DNA of 64,000 nt from Plectrocnemia conspersa (GCA_009617715.1 VTFK01000156.1:434001-498000), one strand, 5' to 3'; shown: positions 1-12,360, numbered from the stretch's first letter. A program made the numbers and translations. Notes: generated by a model not told the origin, from the letters alone.

Positions 1-320
1 AAGTATACAGGGCTGCAAATCTTGCGTGACCAATCACAATCATTCTTAGTACAACTAAATAAGTATATGCTTTTAGAAAGTGACATTTGCTTGATAGATA
101 TCTCCAAGGTGAATTGCGCAACGGGAATATTGTGACCTTACGGTGCTTTTTTTCTTCCGGTAATATATTACTTACCGTGACCGTTTCGGAACAAAGAAAT
201 ATTCATTCAATGCACTGGAGAATTCTTGCGTGTTATTTATAGAGGAACCCTTATTTTTTCTAGTCGTAACAAGATCCTTTGTGTAATCTAGCTTATATCT
301 TATTGATGAATGATTATTTT
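1..320 (-). repeat. LINE-associated 3' repeat fragment, copy 1
   Basis: This stretch aligns by eye, with substitutions and small indels, to 29757-30110. Shared blocks include CTTACGGTGCTTTT, the TTCCGGTRATATAT block and the TGCATGTTATTTAT-like block. The second copy lies directly downstream of a minus-strand reverse transcriptase remnant (30230-31030), so I infer that this is the 3' part of the same LINE family, also on the minus strand and cut by the window edge. No intact reading frame is present. Confidence 0.5.
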
Positions 321-2167
321 TGGTCACAGTAATTACGCGGGTTTCGAGAATAATACCCCACGAGAACCAATAATATATTTGCTTCCTCTCATACTCCTAC
401 TTCTTCCAGACCTACATCTGGAACCTCTCCCACTGCCAATGCAGTGTACGCGTGTCGCTGAAGAGTTCCCTCGTTTACTTTATAAGTTAAAAAACATTCA
501 CGTGATATTTATTGGAATTTATCCACCGCATAAATCGAAGAATGAGTATATAACACTTTGCCATGTTTGCATATTATAAAACAACAGTAATAAGTAAATA
601 AATAAATTAGATTTTTGCTAGTTTCTTTTGGACTATTAGCGTTAACATCAATCTTTAATTACATATAAAATCAGTTAAAATATACTCTAATTTTATTAGT
701 ATTTATTCGAAGTTAACTGCTGTCATGAAATGTATTAGATGCAAAATGTATTATTATAATGCAATATATTTTAGTATTTTATTTCTATTCATTATATATG
801 TCTCTCGTATTTATTTTATAACGTTATATGAATGAATATTAAAATTATACATATTGCATTTATTTAAAATGGCGTTTTTCCGGTACCGCAGCGTAATATA
901 TCGTGAATTGAAGAGTCATCTGATTGTTCATAACGGAAAATAAATGTATTCTATAAATAGATATTTATAAATATTTTTTACTTCCTCGACAATTATTTAG
1001 TTAACCATAACAGTTCCTGAATGACTTTGTTTTAATTCGAAACATATTAGGTATGAAACGCGGCTGAAGCCCCACCCCAGTATTAATAATATAAAAAAAT
1101 GGCAATGGCTTTTTTATAGGTCCTAAACCGTCTCGAAAGCATCATCTGTGGTTGATCTTTTAAAACCGCCGGAAGACAGATGGTTCACTCCGGATATAAC
1201 GAGCACGTTTACATCCTCAAAAAACTCAGCATCCCTACGCATTTCCGCCTTTGCTAAATCCGAAAAGGAGAGCAGCTGATGCATTTTTGAGTAGAGACAT
1301 TATAGAACAAGCTATTTCGGTACCGCGAGCATCTGTCCGTTGTTTTGAACAATGCGTATACTCTATATCCTACAACGCCACAAAGAGAGTTTATCGATTG
1401 TAGTGCTTGCAGTATGGTTATTCGATCATGCTTCGATGGAACAGTAACAATAAACTTGGTGATAAGTAGCATGTGTTTTACGCCTACTGAAATTCGATAT
1501 CCACTTCTGGCGAAAACGTGGAACGTAATCGATTGGCATAATAAAATTTGAAACGCTTGCGGAATGGATTGGTAAATAACCTGACATACTGTTGTTTCTC
1601 GTGTATTCCAGTTTTATTTGGTTTGGATTTTTGAAAGAAGTAATGCAACGATGACGATGAAACAATAAAATATCATTCGACTTTAAAAGCGTTTCTTTGT
1701 TCTTCACAATCAGAACAATATAACTATCTAAATTGTAGAAAATGATAATGCAGAAATTGATTTCTGCGCCGAGGCGCAAAATCAATAACACCATGGCACG
1801 TTATCGAAAGTTGTATGGAACTTGAGAAGATAACGGCGAAACAATCGAGCATTCCTCAATCACTGCTTATTTTTATCTGTTGTATAATACAATTGGACTA
1901 GATGTGGGTCAAGCTTTCATGTTCTTCTTTGATCTGATAGTGTTATTAAATTGAAAATGGATTAAGAAAACATTTAGGAACTAATATTTCACAAAAACGT
2001 CTTAGTTACAGGCTTTTAGGTTTATATAATAGATTCATATACATTATACATATATATCTAATGCTCTCAGAACTAGATTTTCGTCTTTATTCAAGAATTT
2101 ATGCTACTGTATATGATTTATAATTAATATGTATTATTAAATACATACTGATTTATAATATCATTGA
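321..2167. other. Non-coding upstream DNA with one unexplained GC-richer patch
   Basis: Mostly AT-rich DNA without recognisable genes. The patch at about 1060-1480 is richer in GC than its surroundings. On the minus strand it contains a 53-codon open frame (1123-1284, start MHQLLSFSDLAKAEMRRD) next to a longer open frame in another phase (1254-1472). This is the pattern of a decayed coding element, but I recognise no family. Confidence 0.4.
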
Positions 2168-2461
2168 TTTTATGCCAATAAAGTTTTTTACAATGCGATT
2201 TTTTTAATATCGGCATACTTTTATTTTAACGAAATTAAAATATTTTTTTATTTTATTTTTGTGATTTATTATGATGACGTAATATGATTCATATTGAATT
2301 TATTTAAAGCTGAGTTCGATTTTATGCTAATATAGTAAAGTTTTTTACAGCTCGATTTTTTATTTTCGTGGAAATTCATATTTTAACGAAATAAAAATCA
2401 TTTTTTATTTTATTATTATGAAGACGTTACATGATTGAATTCATTTAAAGCTGAGTTTCAG
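2168..2461. repeat. Imperfect tandem duplication, unit about 150 bp
   Basis: Two diverged units lie side by side. Each begins near TTTTATGCYAATA, followed by AAGTTTTTTACA, a T-rich run, an ATTTTAACGAAAT block, a poly-T/A run with TTTTATTTTATT, a GATGACGT or GAAGACGT block, and ends ATTTAAAGCTGAGTT. The first unit ends near 2318 and the second near 2461. No coding potential. It is an old local duplication rather than an active satellite. Confidence 0.6.
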
Positions 2462-2504
2462 ATTCTAGATCTAGATTCTAGAGCGAAGATATTATATATA
2501 CAAA

Positions 2505-3250
2505 TCAGGTTGTCCCATTAGTCGTTGCGGTTTTTTTTACATTTGCAAAAATGTATAACTTTTTATAAATTAACGATAATTTCACTATTCTTTCGGTGTT
2601 TGCTAAAAAAGTTGTATCAATGCTGCTATTTATTAGCGGGATATTTTTTGCTTCGATATTTTTAGCAATAAATCAACAATGGCATTAGAGATAAAATAAT
2701 ATCGATTACGATTATGCTTTATGAGTTTCGCCTCGATCAGATTATGACAATAACAGTTAAAAACTCTTGTAATAAAATGGTTAGAGATACCATTAAATTT
2801 AAAATGTATCAAGTGTGATTCTAAAAATTTCGATCCGGGAATTTTGCCATTGAATATCTACGTAGGAGCGGGTTGTTAGTGAGGATATTAGGGCTGTCAT
2901 TAAAGCAGGTGCAAGATTAACGATACAGAAGCTAGCACAAAAGCTCAATGTCTCGCCTACATCAGTTCACATATATTTAAAAAGTTAGGAAAGGTATTAA
3001 TTTGCAGAAAATGGTATATAAATCTCATAAATGAACAGATTAATTTTTATTATGACAGTTTTTAAGTAAAGAATTTTTTTTAAAAAAACGGAAAAAAAAT
3101 CGACAGAATTTATTACTTTTAAAAATACATAATACAAATTGATTAACATTGTAAAGGGATGGAGAATATATAATTTAGTTAAAGTATTAAACGTTTGAAT
3201 TTTTAACCCATTTAATCTCCACCTTAAAAAAATCAAACAACCTGATATTT
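2505..3250 (+). mobile_element. Mariner element with internal deletion (MITE-like)
   Basis: The element begins with the inverted-repeat-like CAGGTTGTCCCATTAGTCG and ends with the complementary AACAACCTG. Between them, 2860-2990 encodes the helix-turn-helix part of a mariner transposase, readable as KLAQKLNVSPTSVH followed by KLGKV-like residues. The DDE catalytic half is missing: right after the HTH part the sequence jumps to the 3' non-coding end (GGAGAATATATAATTTAGT near 3160-3180). That end is shared with the longer copy at 23540-24400. Frames are broken, so it cannot move on its own. A TA target duplication is not clear. Confidence 0.75.
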
Positions 3251-5421
3251 TATAATTTTTATTATCGTACGAATCTGTTTTTTATATCGATTATATACAT
3301 ATGAAATAGATGGTATATGTTTTTAGCTTTTAATTATAATTGTAATTAAAAACATTTTACATTTCACGCAGAATTTCAAAAGTTAATAATTTTGTGAAAA
3401 AAGTGCCATTCAACATTCTTTCATAACCAAACTAACTATAGCAAAAAATACATGCTACAAATAAAACAATTTATTATAGCTATACTAGTATTTTTAACAT
3501 TCAAGTACAACATAGAACTCAAAAACTCAGTTGAGTGATTCATAAGGATTATAAAATTTTCATTCAAAATTGAGTGATACTTTCAAATTTATAATCCGCG
3601 AGAGTTGACAATAATCGGCACTTCATAAAGTTTCGGTTAATCCTTTGACTCATAGTAGAAACACATTTTTTGCTGTCAATGAAATATTGGGACGGGTGAG
3701 CCCTTTTACGTGTTTTTACGATAAGCAAATTTATACATTAAAATTACCATACGCTCGCAACCAAAATGTAAAGAGTGGATCTGAAATGTTTCTTTGCCAT
3801 TTTATTCCATCATAAAATCAAAAATGTATATATAAATAAATTTAATATATACTGTTTGGAAATTGCAATAAAATAAGTCACCATTTCAATCTTAATTACC
3901 GCAATAACGTATTTATAATACTGTAATGCTCTTCAATGAGGTAATAAATAATATTCGCTCTAGTAACTGAAGTTCAACTAGCAATTTAATTGTCATTGCT
4001 GCAAAGTCTAGATATTGGCAATGAATAAGTATACTATTTTTGTTTCTTATGTGGTTAGTATTATATTATATTATATATTAACTTTATCGAAATTCATAGA
4101 GGAAGTATTTTTTATTTATTTCTTTGCAATTGTTTTCGATTAGTCTTGGTTTATTAAAAGACCACGTTTTTGTGGTTTAATGTTAATGTAGTTCTTCATT
4201 AAATATAAACTAAGTATTTCAACATAAACACAACTTGTATATAAATATCGTTTATGTGCGTGTCTAAGGTAATTTTTTTAGGGAACCATTTCGCATAAGC
4301 TAAAGTTGTTGGAATTTTATTTAAACACATGCTAAGTATGTTAAATAATATGTTAGTCGTAATCAATATTTAATTTAGTATTAGATGTTAATAAAATATA
4401 TTTACAAAACGCTGTTTTTGAGCCATTGATGTATTTGTTTTCAATATTGTTTTCACTTTATATAAAGTATATTTTTGAAACGTTACTATTGCACAGAAAG
4501 AACCTGACGTGGATTACATCGTTGCAAAATGCGTAGATGTTTTCATTTTTTTTTCAAGTTTTTTCAGCGTGAATCGTTAGTATTAACTACGCTTCCGATG
4601 GATAAAATCGGATTTCTACTATTTACAAACGCGCGTACTTAACCTCAATCCGATGTTTTTGTTTTAATTTTCTACGTTTTCTAATTGCGCGAACAACACT
4701 CTAGCAAACGCACCTGGACGTTATTATAATATAAGCTCGTTTTCTACGATAATATAAATATCGCTCGTCTGACGAGATTCTATGAAATTTTCGTTCCAGT
4801 CTGAATCCTTTCCAACGGCACAACAAAAATCTGAACATTTCACTCTTGGTTTCAGTTTGAGATTTTATGCTAATTTTAACGATGCGCTAACATAGGTAAA
4901 ATATTTTTATAAATGAAGTAAAAATCAAAATCTATTTTATGTATTGTAGATACATTAAGTACATTTTATATTAAATAAAACCATGTATGTTTGCGGTTTT
5001 GTGGAATCGGTTATCAGCATAATTGTGTAAATATCGTAATTTGTCATTCGCATACTAAATTATTATCACTTACAATGTTTTCGAATGTTTAGGATTAGAT
5101 TATTATATATTCTTTATAGGAAATAGATTAAAACTTTTCGACTTATTTATGTATAATAATATATTAATAATAATATAAAAAAATTGAATACAGATTTTAT
5201 TTATTTAACTATTTTGTATTAGTCAAGATGTTAAATATAATATACGGGAACGAGGTAAAGATTACAGATTCGTCAATATTATTATTCGATTACAGTAATC
5301 TTAATACCAAAATTTAGATAATACGCATGACTGGGTACGCTTAGTTGTATTACTAATTTATGTTTGTATGTGTTTGAAAAATATTTATATGTAAATACAT
5401 TAAGATGCGTGTACGTATGAT
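3251..5421. other. AT-rich intergenic DNA
   Basis: Long runs of A and T with simple-sequence stretches. I see no exon with flanking splice signals, no RNA gene and no recognisable mobile element here. Confidence 0.5.
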
Positions 5422-5607
5422 TTAAATTATTTCATTTTCTATCATTAACAGCATATCTTTGAGAAACTGGGTGAGTGTGTCGACAACAATTGGTCTCTGC
5501 ATGTTTTGAATGAGATGCGTATTGGAAAGGTGTTTTGCATTTTGCTCGCATCTTTCCATTGTTGGCTCATTCGCGATTTCTTCTCTTGCATATTCACATA
5601 CGATTCC
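5422..5607 (-). CDS. Candidate terminal exon of an unrecognised minus-strand gene
   Basis: Read on the minus strand, this is 61 codons plus TAA. It is open throughout and less AT-rich than its flanks. A usable acceptor precedes it: a run of 11 T, then ATATAAAAAG. The peptide begins GIVCEYAREEIANEPTMERC and ends KDMLLMIENEII. It looks like a helical protein C-terminus, rich in charged and hydrophobic residues in alternation. I could not recognise the family or find convincing upstream exons. Short coding-like minus-strand bits occur near 6105-6155 and 6290-6355 but cannot be joined with confidence. The plus strand carries an acceptor/donor pair around 5452-5470 as well, so the strand is not certain. 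Confidence 0.35.
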   Translation of the reverse strand, partial: GIVCEYAREEIANEPTMERCEQNAKHLSNTHLIQNMQRPIVVDTLTQFLKDMLLMIENEII

Positions 5608-7559
5608 CTTTTTATATAAAAAAAAAAACGATTAATATCTAGTTTATCGATTCGTTATTGAAGGCACGCTAATTGTGGTTGGTTTAATTATATGTACACA
5701 CTCGCGAGTGTTACTCAATATCATACCTGATTTCCTGGCAATCGAGTTTTACTTTTAACGTCGGAGAAAGTAGTTAAATGTTACGGATACAGATTTAACT
5801 GAAGTAGGGCTGTCATTGACTCTCAACCCTCGGTAAAGCTGCAATGTCAAAATCTATGTTAATACATCTAAATCTCGAATTCATTAAGCATAAAGCATGT
5901 TTTCTGAACCGCAATCATAATCAAGTACGACTTCACGCTAAATTAATTAGATTTTAATCTAAAGTTACGCGAACAACACAACCGTATCGACAATCTATTT
6001 TATAAAACTAATTAATCTGAAGTTTAAACACGAGATTTTAAAGACAACCTATGCACTAAGAGTATCGGATAAAGTCTCCCGTTTTATAAACACCACCAGA
6101 CCGTGATGTTTGTCATCATGATCATCATTTACACCACACGATACAGTTGTCATTTTTTCCTTCCGAAATCGCAAAAATGCCGTTATTTTTTGTAAATTAC
6201 TCCGTCACGCTAAAGCCAATTAATCCGCTCATGAATTATTAAAAGACATGTATGAAAAAAAGCTGAAGTCAATAACCCTAAGGCTTAGCTAGGATACGGC
6301 GATCGATAGGACATTATCGCAACCATCGACCTCTTCTGTCGTGGCGTGACCAGCCTGGACATTATTTATTACCTATATACATACATATGTATATCCTACA
6401 TAAAAGAGGATAATTGTACATATTTTTATTGCGCATGTGACTATAGGGTGACCTTTGTCTATTTCTATTATACTTTCGTGTATTAAATTGCTGTGAAAAT
6501 GACCATTTGTCACAGTAATTGTTTTAACTCAAGGTCGTGATATCACTCAAGGGCTAGTTTAAATAATTAAACGTATAACATGTTTGTTTTATGTATGGCA
6601 TTTCTCGTTACTAATTAAATTAGTCATATTTTAGTACAGTTAAACTACGACTTCCTCGTAACGGTGAGAAGATGTTAAATATTCACTATATTCACATATT
6701 TTAAATAGTTGTTTACTGCGTAGCAATATTTTCTTGTAATAAAGATGAAAAATACGACTGATTTAACAGCGTTCCTTTTATTTGAAGATTTAATGTACAT
6801 ATATTAATCCAAAATTATTTTATACTAGAAATGTACCTTAACAAACCGTAATGAGGCTCAAATCAATGCTTAATAATAATTTAAATATTGTTAAATTTAC
6901 GAACCAACAGAATAAATATTTTTGAAAAATAATTGCAAAATATTTCCATACGCAGCATCATATCAGTGAAATACTGAATACGATATTTGTGGAAAATATG
7001 TAATATAAAACAACTAGCTTAGGATAGCAGCTTATTCTAAAATTAAATCTTGTCACTATCTCTGCTAAATTTGATACCCAACTTGATCCGCCATATTGTT
7101 TCAAAATGGCGACTATTCAAACAATTGACAAATTCATAGCCCCGTTATATTATACACAGAAATCTACTATATCTAATACTTGCGGTCTTTGCCAGGCCGA
7201 ATTTATTTATTTCGAGGGTTTTAATTATATTTGTTTATTTTTATTTATAGTTATGCTGTGAACGCGTCATTATTTTTTGTTTTCAAAATCGGTTTTGTGA
7301 GCCAGTTCATTTTTAAATAATTATTGTTAAGTCTACAAAATTTGTTGTAGCAAAAAAATGCATTACTAAAATACAGAATATTATTTCTGTGTAATATATA
7401 CTTACAAACTTTTCAAACGAGCCTTAATAATAAATTCTATGTATATTTATTGTATTTATTTATATTTATTTTTCATTAAATCTTCCGTTGTAACTTGACA
7501 GGCGTAAGCCCAATGCGTTATGATGGGGTAAAATTTGTATCAACTGAGTAAGTCAATCA
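5608..7559. other. AT-rich DNA, no supported gene
   Basis: Contains a few short GC-richer patches (about 5810-5910, 6090-6160, 6290-6360) with brief minus-strand open frames. One starts MTTVSCGVNDDHDD and another starts MSRLVTPRQKRSM. None has convincing splice sites on both sides. Otherwise AT-rich sequence with microsatellite-like TACATACATATGTAT near 6375. Confidence 0.4.
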
Positions 7560-7800
7560 GATAAATTAAATACCTACAGGTGACTATTAACAACCAGACT
7601 GAAAGTCTGGGAATCGGTGATACCTATATTAATAATATCAATAGATGTTACTGCAGCTGAGGCCGGTTTTTTTATAATAGCGCATTTTTTATAAATAAAA
7701 ATTCGAGTGCCACTGCCGGGGCTCGAACTCGTAACCTCAGAGTTACTAGTCTGAGACGTTACGGACTACGCTATTCCGTCCTTAACGCTAACGAAAAACC
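7560..7800 (-). repeat. tRNA-derived SINE (minus strand)
   Basis: On the minus strand, 7785 to 7705 carries a tRNA-like RNA polymerase III promoter. It has an A-box-like TAGCGTAGTCCGT, an anticodon-arm-like CTCAGACTAGTAACTCTGAG, and a B-box-like GGTTACGAGTTCGAGCC followed by CCGG. The acceptor ends do not pair and the anticodon loop is one base too long, so it is not a functional tRNA. An unrelated AT-rich tail follows to about 7560, where ACAACCAGACTGAAAGTCTG forms a small hairpin. This structure matches a tRNA-derived SINE; target duplications were not resolved. Confidence 0.6.
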
Positions 7801-9499
7801 GCTACATTTAATGCGTTACACAATAACGTATAATTTATTAATATTTGTAAATGTTTTATAACTGCAGTAGCTAATTAAATAATTCGGAAGCGAAAGAAAA
7901 AAGAAAGCGGTACTTCCACAGCTTCTATACACATATATTATTTACACAATTGTATTATGTTCATCTTAGAACAAAATAATAATTTTAATGTTGATGTTTA
8001 GTGATTAATTCATAAATTATATTAATTTTATTGTAGATAAAATGATGCTATGTTATGCTTGTAATTAAAAAATACTCAACATTATGCAAAAAAAAATAAG
8101 TTTCAATAGCTGCATTGCAATAATGAAACATCAAATCTGTTTCTCATACATATATTTTTAATTCGCAAAAATCATAATTTATAATAAAATGTTCTCGGAT
8201 TTTCCGCAGCGAAGCGTTTCGAAAATTTTCGTGCGAAACGGTCGAGTAATGAATGGAATGAGTCATAGGTCGTTTTCTGATCGCTTCTTGCACAGATCTT
8301 GTTTGACTTTTTTACGGTATCGATAATGACGTAAATCGCGTTTGTAAAACACTAAGTGAACGAACAACTTTGTCTTCCACTTTATCAATTGAGGTTAGGC
8401 GAATTTCGCATTGGAATATATTGTAATTGGACGACGATTCAACTACACCTATGAAAATATACTATGGTGATAAAACAACAACTTTATTATAATATACAAT
8501 AATCCAGCCCGTTAAAAATCAGTCTATTAAAGTAGTTCATGCATTGGAAATAGTATTCGAGTCAAATAGTATTAATCTTTTTATAAATATTTATGAGCTC
8601 CTCCAATATATTAAAAATAGAATCTTATCATATGGTGTAAGATCATTTTTACATTTTATATATAAATATCTATGTTTATTCAATTTTTTTTACTCCATAA
8701 GTGTTTCTAGAGTAACAAAATTCGTACATGTGAAACAATGCTATATTTAAGAGGTTTTATTTTTGGGTCTATGTTTAAAATATATATAAAATCTTCTCTA
8801 AAAAAAAGAGGTATTCAGAGAGCAATATTAATTTTCGATTATGACTCATTAAATAAAATATCATGCGAAATTGCATTGATATTAGTGAGCTGTTTTTGAG
8901 CTTGTACATATTTCAATCTTTAATATTTAACAATGAGATCTACAGCCAATTTTGTAAATCAGCAACGCTCATAGATTTTAAAGCCATAGAGAAAGCAAAA
9001 ATTGTCACAGACGTTTCTCAGTTGTTCATAACGTCAATCTATTTTAGACAATAGAATGTCAAAAGTGCTGTAAATTTGTATTTTAAACAATTCTTGTGTC
9101 ATGCTACTTCCTTCGTCTGTTACTTTATCTTTTGCGAAATTAAAATTGTATTAAATATAAATTTGACAATATATCAATCCCCTTTCATATTAGGTCCTAT
9201 TCCAGTGTATCTCTTGCACTTGTGTTTAAAAGTTATATAACATAGCAGCTGATCTAACTCAACTGAAAATATAGTTATTAAAAGTAGATCATCTGTTACA
9301 TTCACAAATACACTATAGAACTCTCGTGCGATTACGTCACACTGTGTTAAGCGTTCCTTCAATAATTCAAAGACACAGTATGCCTTTACTTGATCCCTAG
9401 TTTGTCATGCATCTATCTGACTGGTTCAAAATAAGAATGAGGTTTGATATAATATAAACTTATAGTATAACTACTGCTTAAAAATACGCTTGCGAAATT
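7801..9499. other. AT-rich DNA, no supported gene
   Basis: No exon with supporting splice signals. A small nested palindrome lies at 8214-8240 (CGTTTCG, AAAATTTTCG, CGAAACG). Open frames at 8863-9054 (plus) and 9174-9400 (minus) have protein-like composition but lack credible splice borders. Confidence 0.4.
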
Positions 9500-10400
9500 G
9501 TAGAGATGTGAACGCGCGTCAGGCGCCAAACCCGCTCTCATAAATACCATTGAAATTTAGCACTGACATTTTATTCTCTACATAACATAAAAGCTGACCT
9601 TACACACGGGGTCAGCTGTCATTTGTGCGTTTTAGAAAATTAATAACGGTTACTGGCGGTTGTATCTGTGTATGCAATTTCACGTGCCATAAATCGGTTC
9701 CATAGTGATCGATGGTCTACGCTCTGGGTGAACGGCCTTTCACGCTCGTCGGTTTTCCTAGCTTTTCCTCTCTCCTTTTTTACCGCGTTGCTTTTCGCTA
9801 GGAAGGCAGCGGCTCCTGTCACGGAAACGGTCACGCCTAGATGCCTTCCTTGCTTCTGGTCTTCTTTCCGATCATCTGGTTCTCTCGTCAGTCTCTGGCG
9901 CGACACCCGGCCCGTAGACGTGCCCTTAGTAAAATATTGCCACGTCACGTTTCCGTCTCAATTAGTCACGTTCGACGTATACAAAAGCATTATTCATAAC
10001 TCCCGAAAGCGAAGGTCGGCAATCATGACAAAAGATATGTGACCTTGTTCTGCGAAAATGAGATGCCTAATTTGTTATTTAATCTGAACGTGCGAATCTG
10101 CCGCTCATCGCCGCCATGCCTCATCCATGAAAAGACAATGACTGAGATGAGTACTTTCTCTGGTGGTTGTGTTTGTTCTGTGTGTGTGTAATATTTTTTT
10201 TCGCGATTGACGAAATGTGAAATGGCGGCATAAATGTTAACCAGCGTCGTGCCCGTGACTTCTTCGGTACAATTGGCAATATTACCACCGCCGTATTGGC
10301 TGTTCGAGCTCGTGAGGAACTTGACGTATCTGTTGGCCGGAATCCTTATATGGCGTTGTCGCATCGCGAAGGAATCAAACAGGACCAGTGAGTCGCATTG
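9500..10400. promoter_or_regulatory. GC- and CpG-richer island, candidate distal promoter region
   Basis: This is the only long GC-richer block upstream of the first supported nuf exon. CpG is frequent and the base composition resembles the known promoter-proximal islands at 37.2-38.3 kb and 53.4-54.1 kb. Several frames are open by chance because of the composition. The block ends with a strong splice donor at 10388 (CCA|GTGAGT). I infer a distal nuf promoter with a first exon. Transcript evidence is needed, and a minus-strand transcript could equally start here. Confidence 0.35.
10234..10387 (+). CDS. Candidate 5' exon of nuf, coding or untranslated
   Basis: From the ATG at 10234 there are 51 codons plus one base, open to a strong donor (GTGAGT) at 10388. 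One base left over is exactly the phase needed to join the exon at 13572, where the frame upstream of its ATG pair is also open (IYWSAMM). The predicted peptide starts MLTSVVPVTSSVQLAILPPP and contains a hydrophobic stretch (YLLAGILIW), which is unusual for a Rab11-FIP. It may therefore be a 5' UTR exon only. Another frame of the same exon is open too, but it runs into a stop in the exon at 13733. Phase agreement alone has a one in three chance. Confidence 0.25.
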
Positions 10401-11970
10401 AACATGATGTATTCGTAAAAGATGGGTAGAACGACTCTTATTACATTTTTGCGTGTATCAACACTGAGTTATTTATTGACAAAAATAAAATCACTTCTCC
10501 TTTGCAAATAAATAAACCACGCAAACAAGAAAGTTCTTGACGATAAAAAATACTTTCAAGATGTTTTGTTTTGATCATAAAAATACTGATCAATTTTAAT
10601 TCATATCTAATTAAACACACTTTATGATATTCGTCGTATTGAACTTAATTTCTTACGTCTTTCTGATCCTTTTGAATAGCATCTTTTTGCGTCTATTAAA
10701 CAGTGTTCTATTTTGTCGAAAAAAATATGAATGAGATACGATGCATGTGTTGTAAATCGCTTGCTATTTTTTGCATTGAATCAAAATAAATTCTCACTTC
10801 ACCGGCAATCTCACCAATTGTTATTTTATGATACCGCTACACTTCCCAATTGTTTGGATTTCTGCTAATTATTGCTCTCAATTTATGTTTGTATTTTTTA
10901 AACGATTTTATTGTGCGTTACATTGATGGCTAATTTCTATAACGAAGCTTCATTTATCTGTTCAATAGTCTTCGATTTAGATTACCTGTGAATTTGATAT
11001 AATAATGTATTGTAAATGATATGCTTAAGATATTACTATGACATATATGGACTCTAATAAGAATATTTGAGCACTTTAATTAACATGTTTAACTTCGAAG
11101 TGGAATATTTTGAAATGTTTCAATTTTAAATGCACCAAAACCAACTAACTTTAAAACACAGTTATGTATTATTTTACCTTTGTATATTTACAACAACGCA
11201 GGTAGTCGTTTTTACTCTTTACGCCCCAATTGTGCTTTTTTTGTTTTGCGAAATTTATCTTCTTATCTTTATGTTAATTATAACAACCATGACTATAACA
11301 ACTAATAATCGACAAACATAATAATGAAAAAAAAAAACTCTTTGTAATTGCCGAAGTTCCAGAAAATACACATATTTTCAAGTTAATATTGTGCAGCTAT
11401 GGTTTTTTTTTATCAATTTTAAACCAATATAAATAATGTTTTATTATCTATCTGATGTAATATATTAGATTCATATTTTTTTATACTGAGTTGTAATCTT
11501 TTTGATATCGGTTATAATTAAAATTAAACTTCGTACTGATTTATAGGTTAAAACTTTCAAAATGTCTTGATACACATTATTGATTTTTTTGTAACATAGA
11601 ATTATGATTTTTTTGTAACATAATTATTATGAAACTGTATTTAACGATTTTTCATAACTGTACGAATATATTCGAATATTTTATTGTTTAATATTCCATA
11701 TTCGAATAGATGAAAAACGAATAATTGAAAACTCTAATTGATAACTGATACGTTTCAATTAAATTATAATATTGCCAATACTCTAAAAAAACTATTTTCA
11801 TGTCTCCCTCCCAAAAATATATTTATTATATTTTTTTATTACTGAGAATTTTTTTAATATAAAGAATAAAAATACGTATATTTTAGGTATTTCTGTCAAG
11901 TTTTAATTAAGTCACAATATACATTATATTTTTCTCCAAAAAACACTTTTGAAAATTGGTTAAAACGTAC
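10401..11970. other. AT-rich DNA, no supported gene
   Basis: Non-coding by inspection. Near 11585-11625 a short block (GATTTTTTTGTAACATA) is directly repeated once. Nothing else of note. Confidence 0.45.
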
Positions 11971-12056
11971 TTAACCCTTTCTGCGCCTTAAGTATGTTAA
12001 CGCGCTCTAAATGTCTGGGCGCATGGGACCGGCCATGAAAAATGAGCGCGTTAACG
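11971..12056. mobile_element. piggyBac-like terminal fragment with a perfect 12-bp stem
   Basis: TTAA followed by CCCTTTCTGCGCC resembles the target site and terminal repeat of piggyBac-type elements, which duplicate TTAA and begin CCC. Just inside, GTTAACGCGCTC (11996-12007) and GAGCGCGTTAAC (12044-12055) form a perfect inverted repeat with a GC-rich loop. No transposase or opposite terminus was found, so this is at most one end of a MITE. Confidence 0.35.
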
Positions 12057-12360
12057 TGTTTCAATTTGTATTCATTTTACTAGCTAATATCAAGTGTTTT
12101 GTGTGATGTAAAATGTTTTAACACATAGTGACATCTCTTATGACAGAATAAAATATTTGACATTCAATGATAATCGCTTTTCAGGGTTGTGCCACGCAAG
12201 GCTTTTTCTATTATTAACGAAAATAATCAATATCAATTGTAACTCTCGCTTGGCGTGTATTTGCCGTTATTTTATATTTCACAATATTTTTTAATTTATA
12301 TTTTGACATTTTATTATAGTTTTTTTTTTTATAAACTATGTGACAACATTAGCTTAATGT

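Noticed and set aside
5452..5470. Plus-strand 19-base microexon (acceptor ATTAACAG, donor GTGAGT)
   Set aside because: The minus strand reads as a far more natural protein; no plus-strand partner exons were found.
8863..9054. Plus-strand 63-codon open frame
   Set aside because: An in-frame stop lies just upstream, there is no acceptor, and composition is that of AT-rich chance frames.
9174..9410. Minus-strand open frame of protein-like composition (..KERLTQCDVIAREFYSVFVN..)
   Set aside because: All three frames close just after the only good upstream acceptor (GTCAG near 9416), the remaining acceptor has no pyrimidine tract, and no neighbouring exon could be joined.
9640..10042. Overlapping open frames on both strands in the GC-richer island
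   Set aside because: Both strands are open together, which points to composition; neither peptide resembles a known family.
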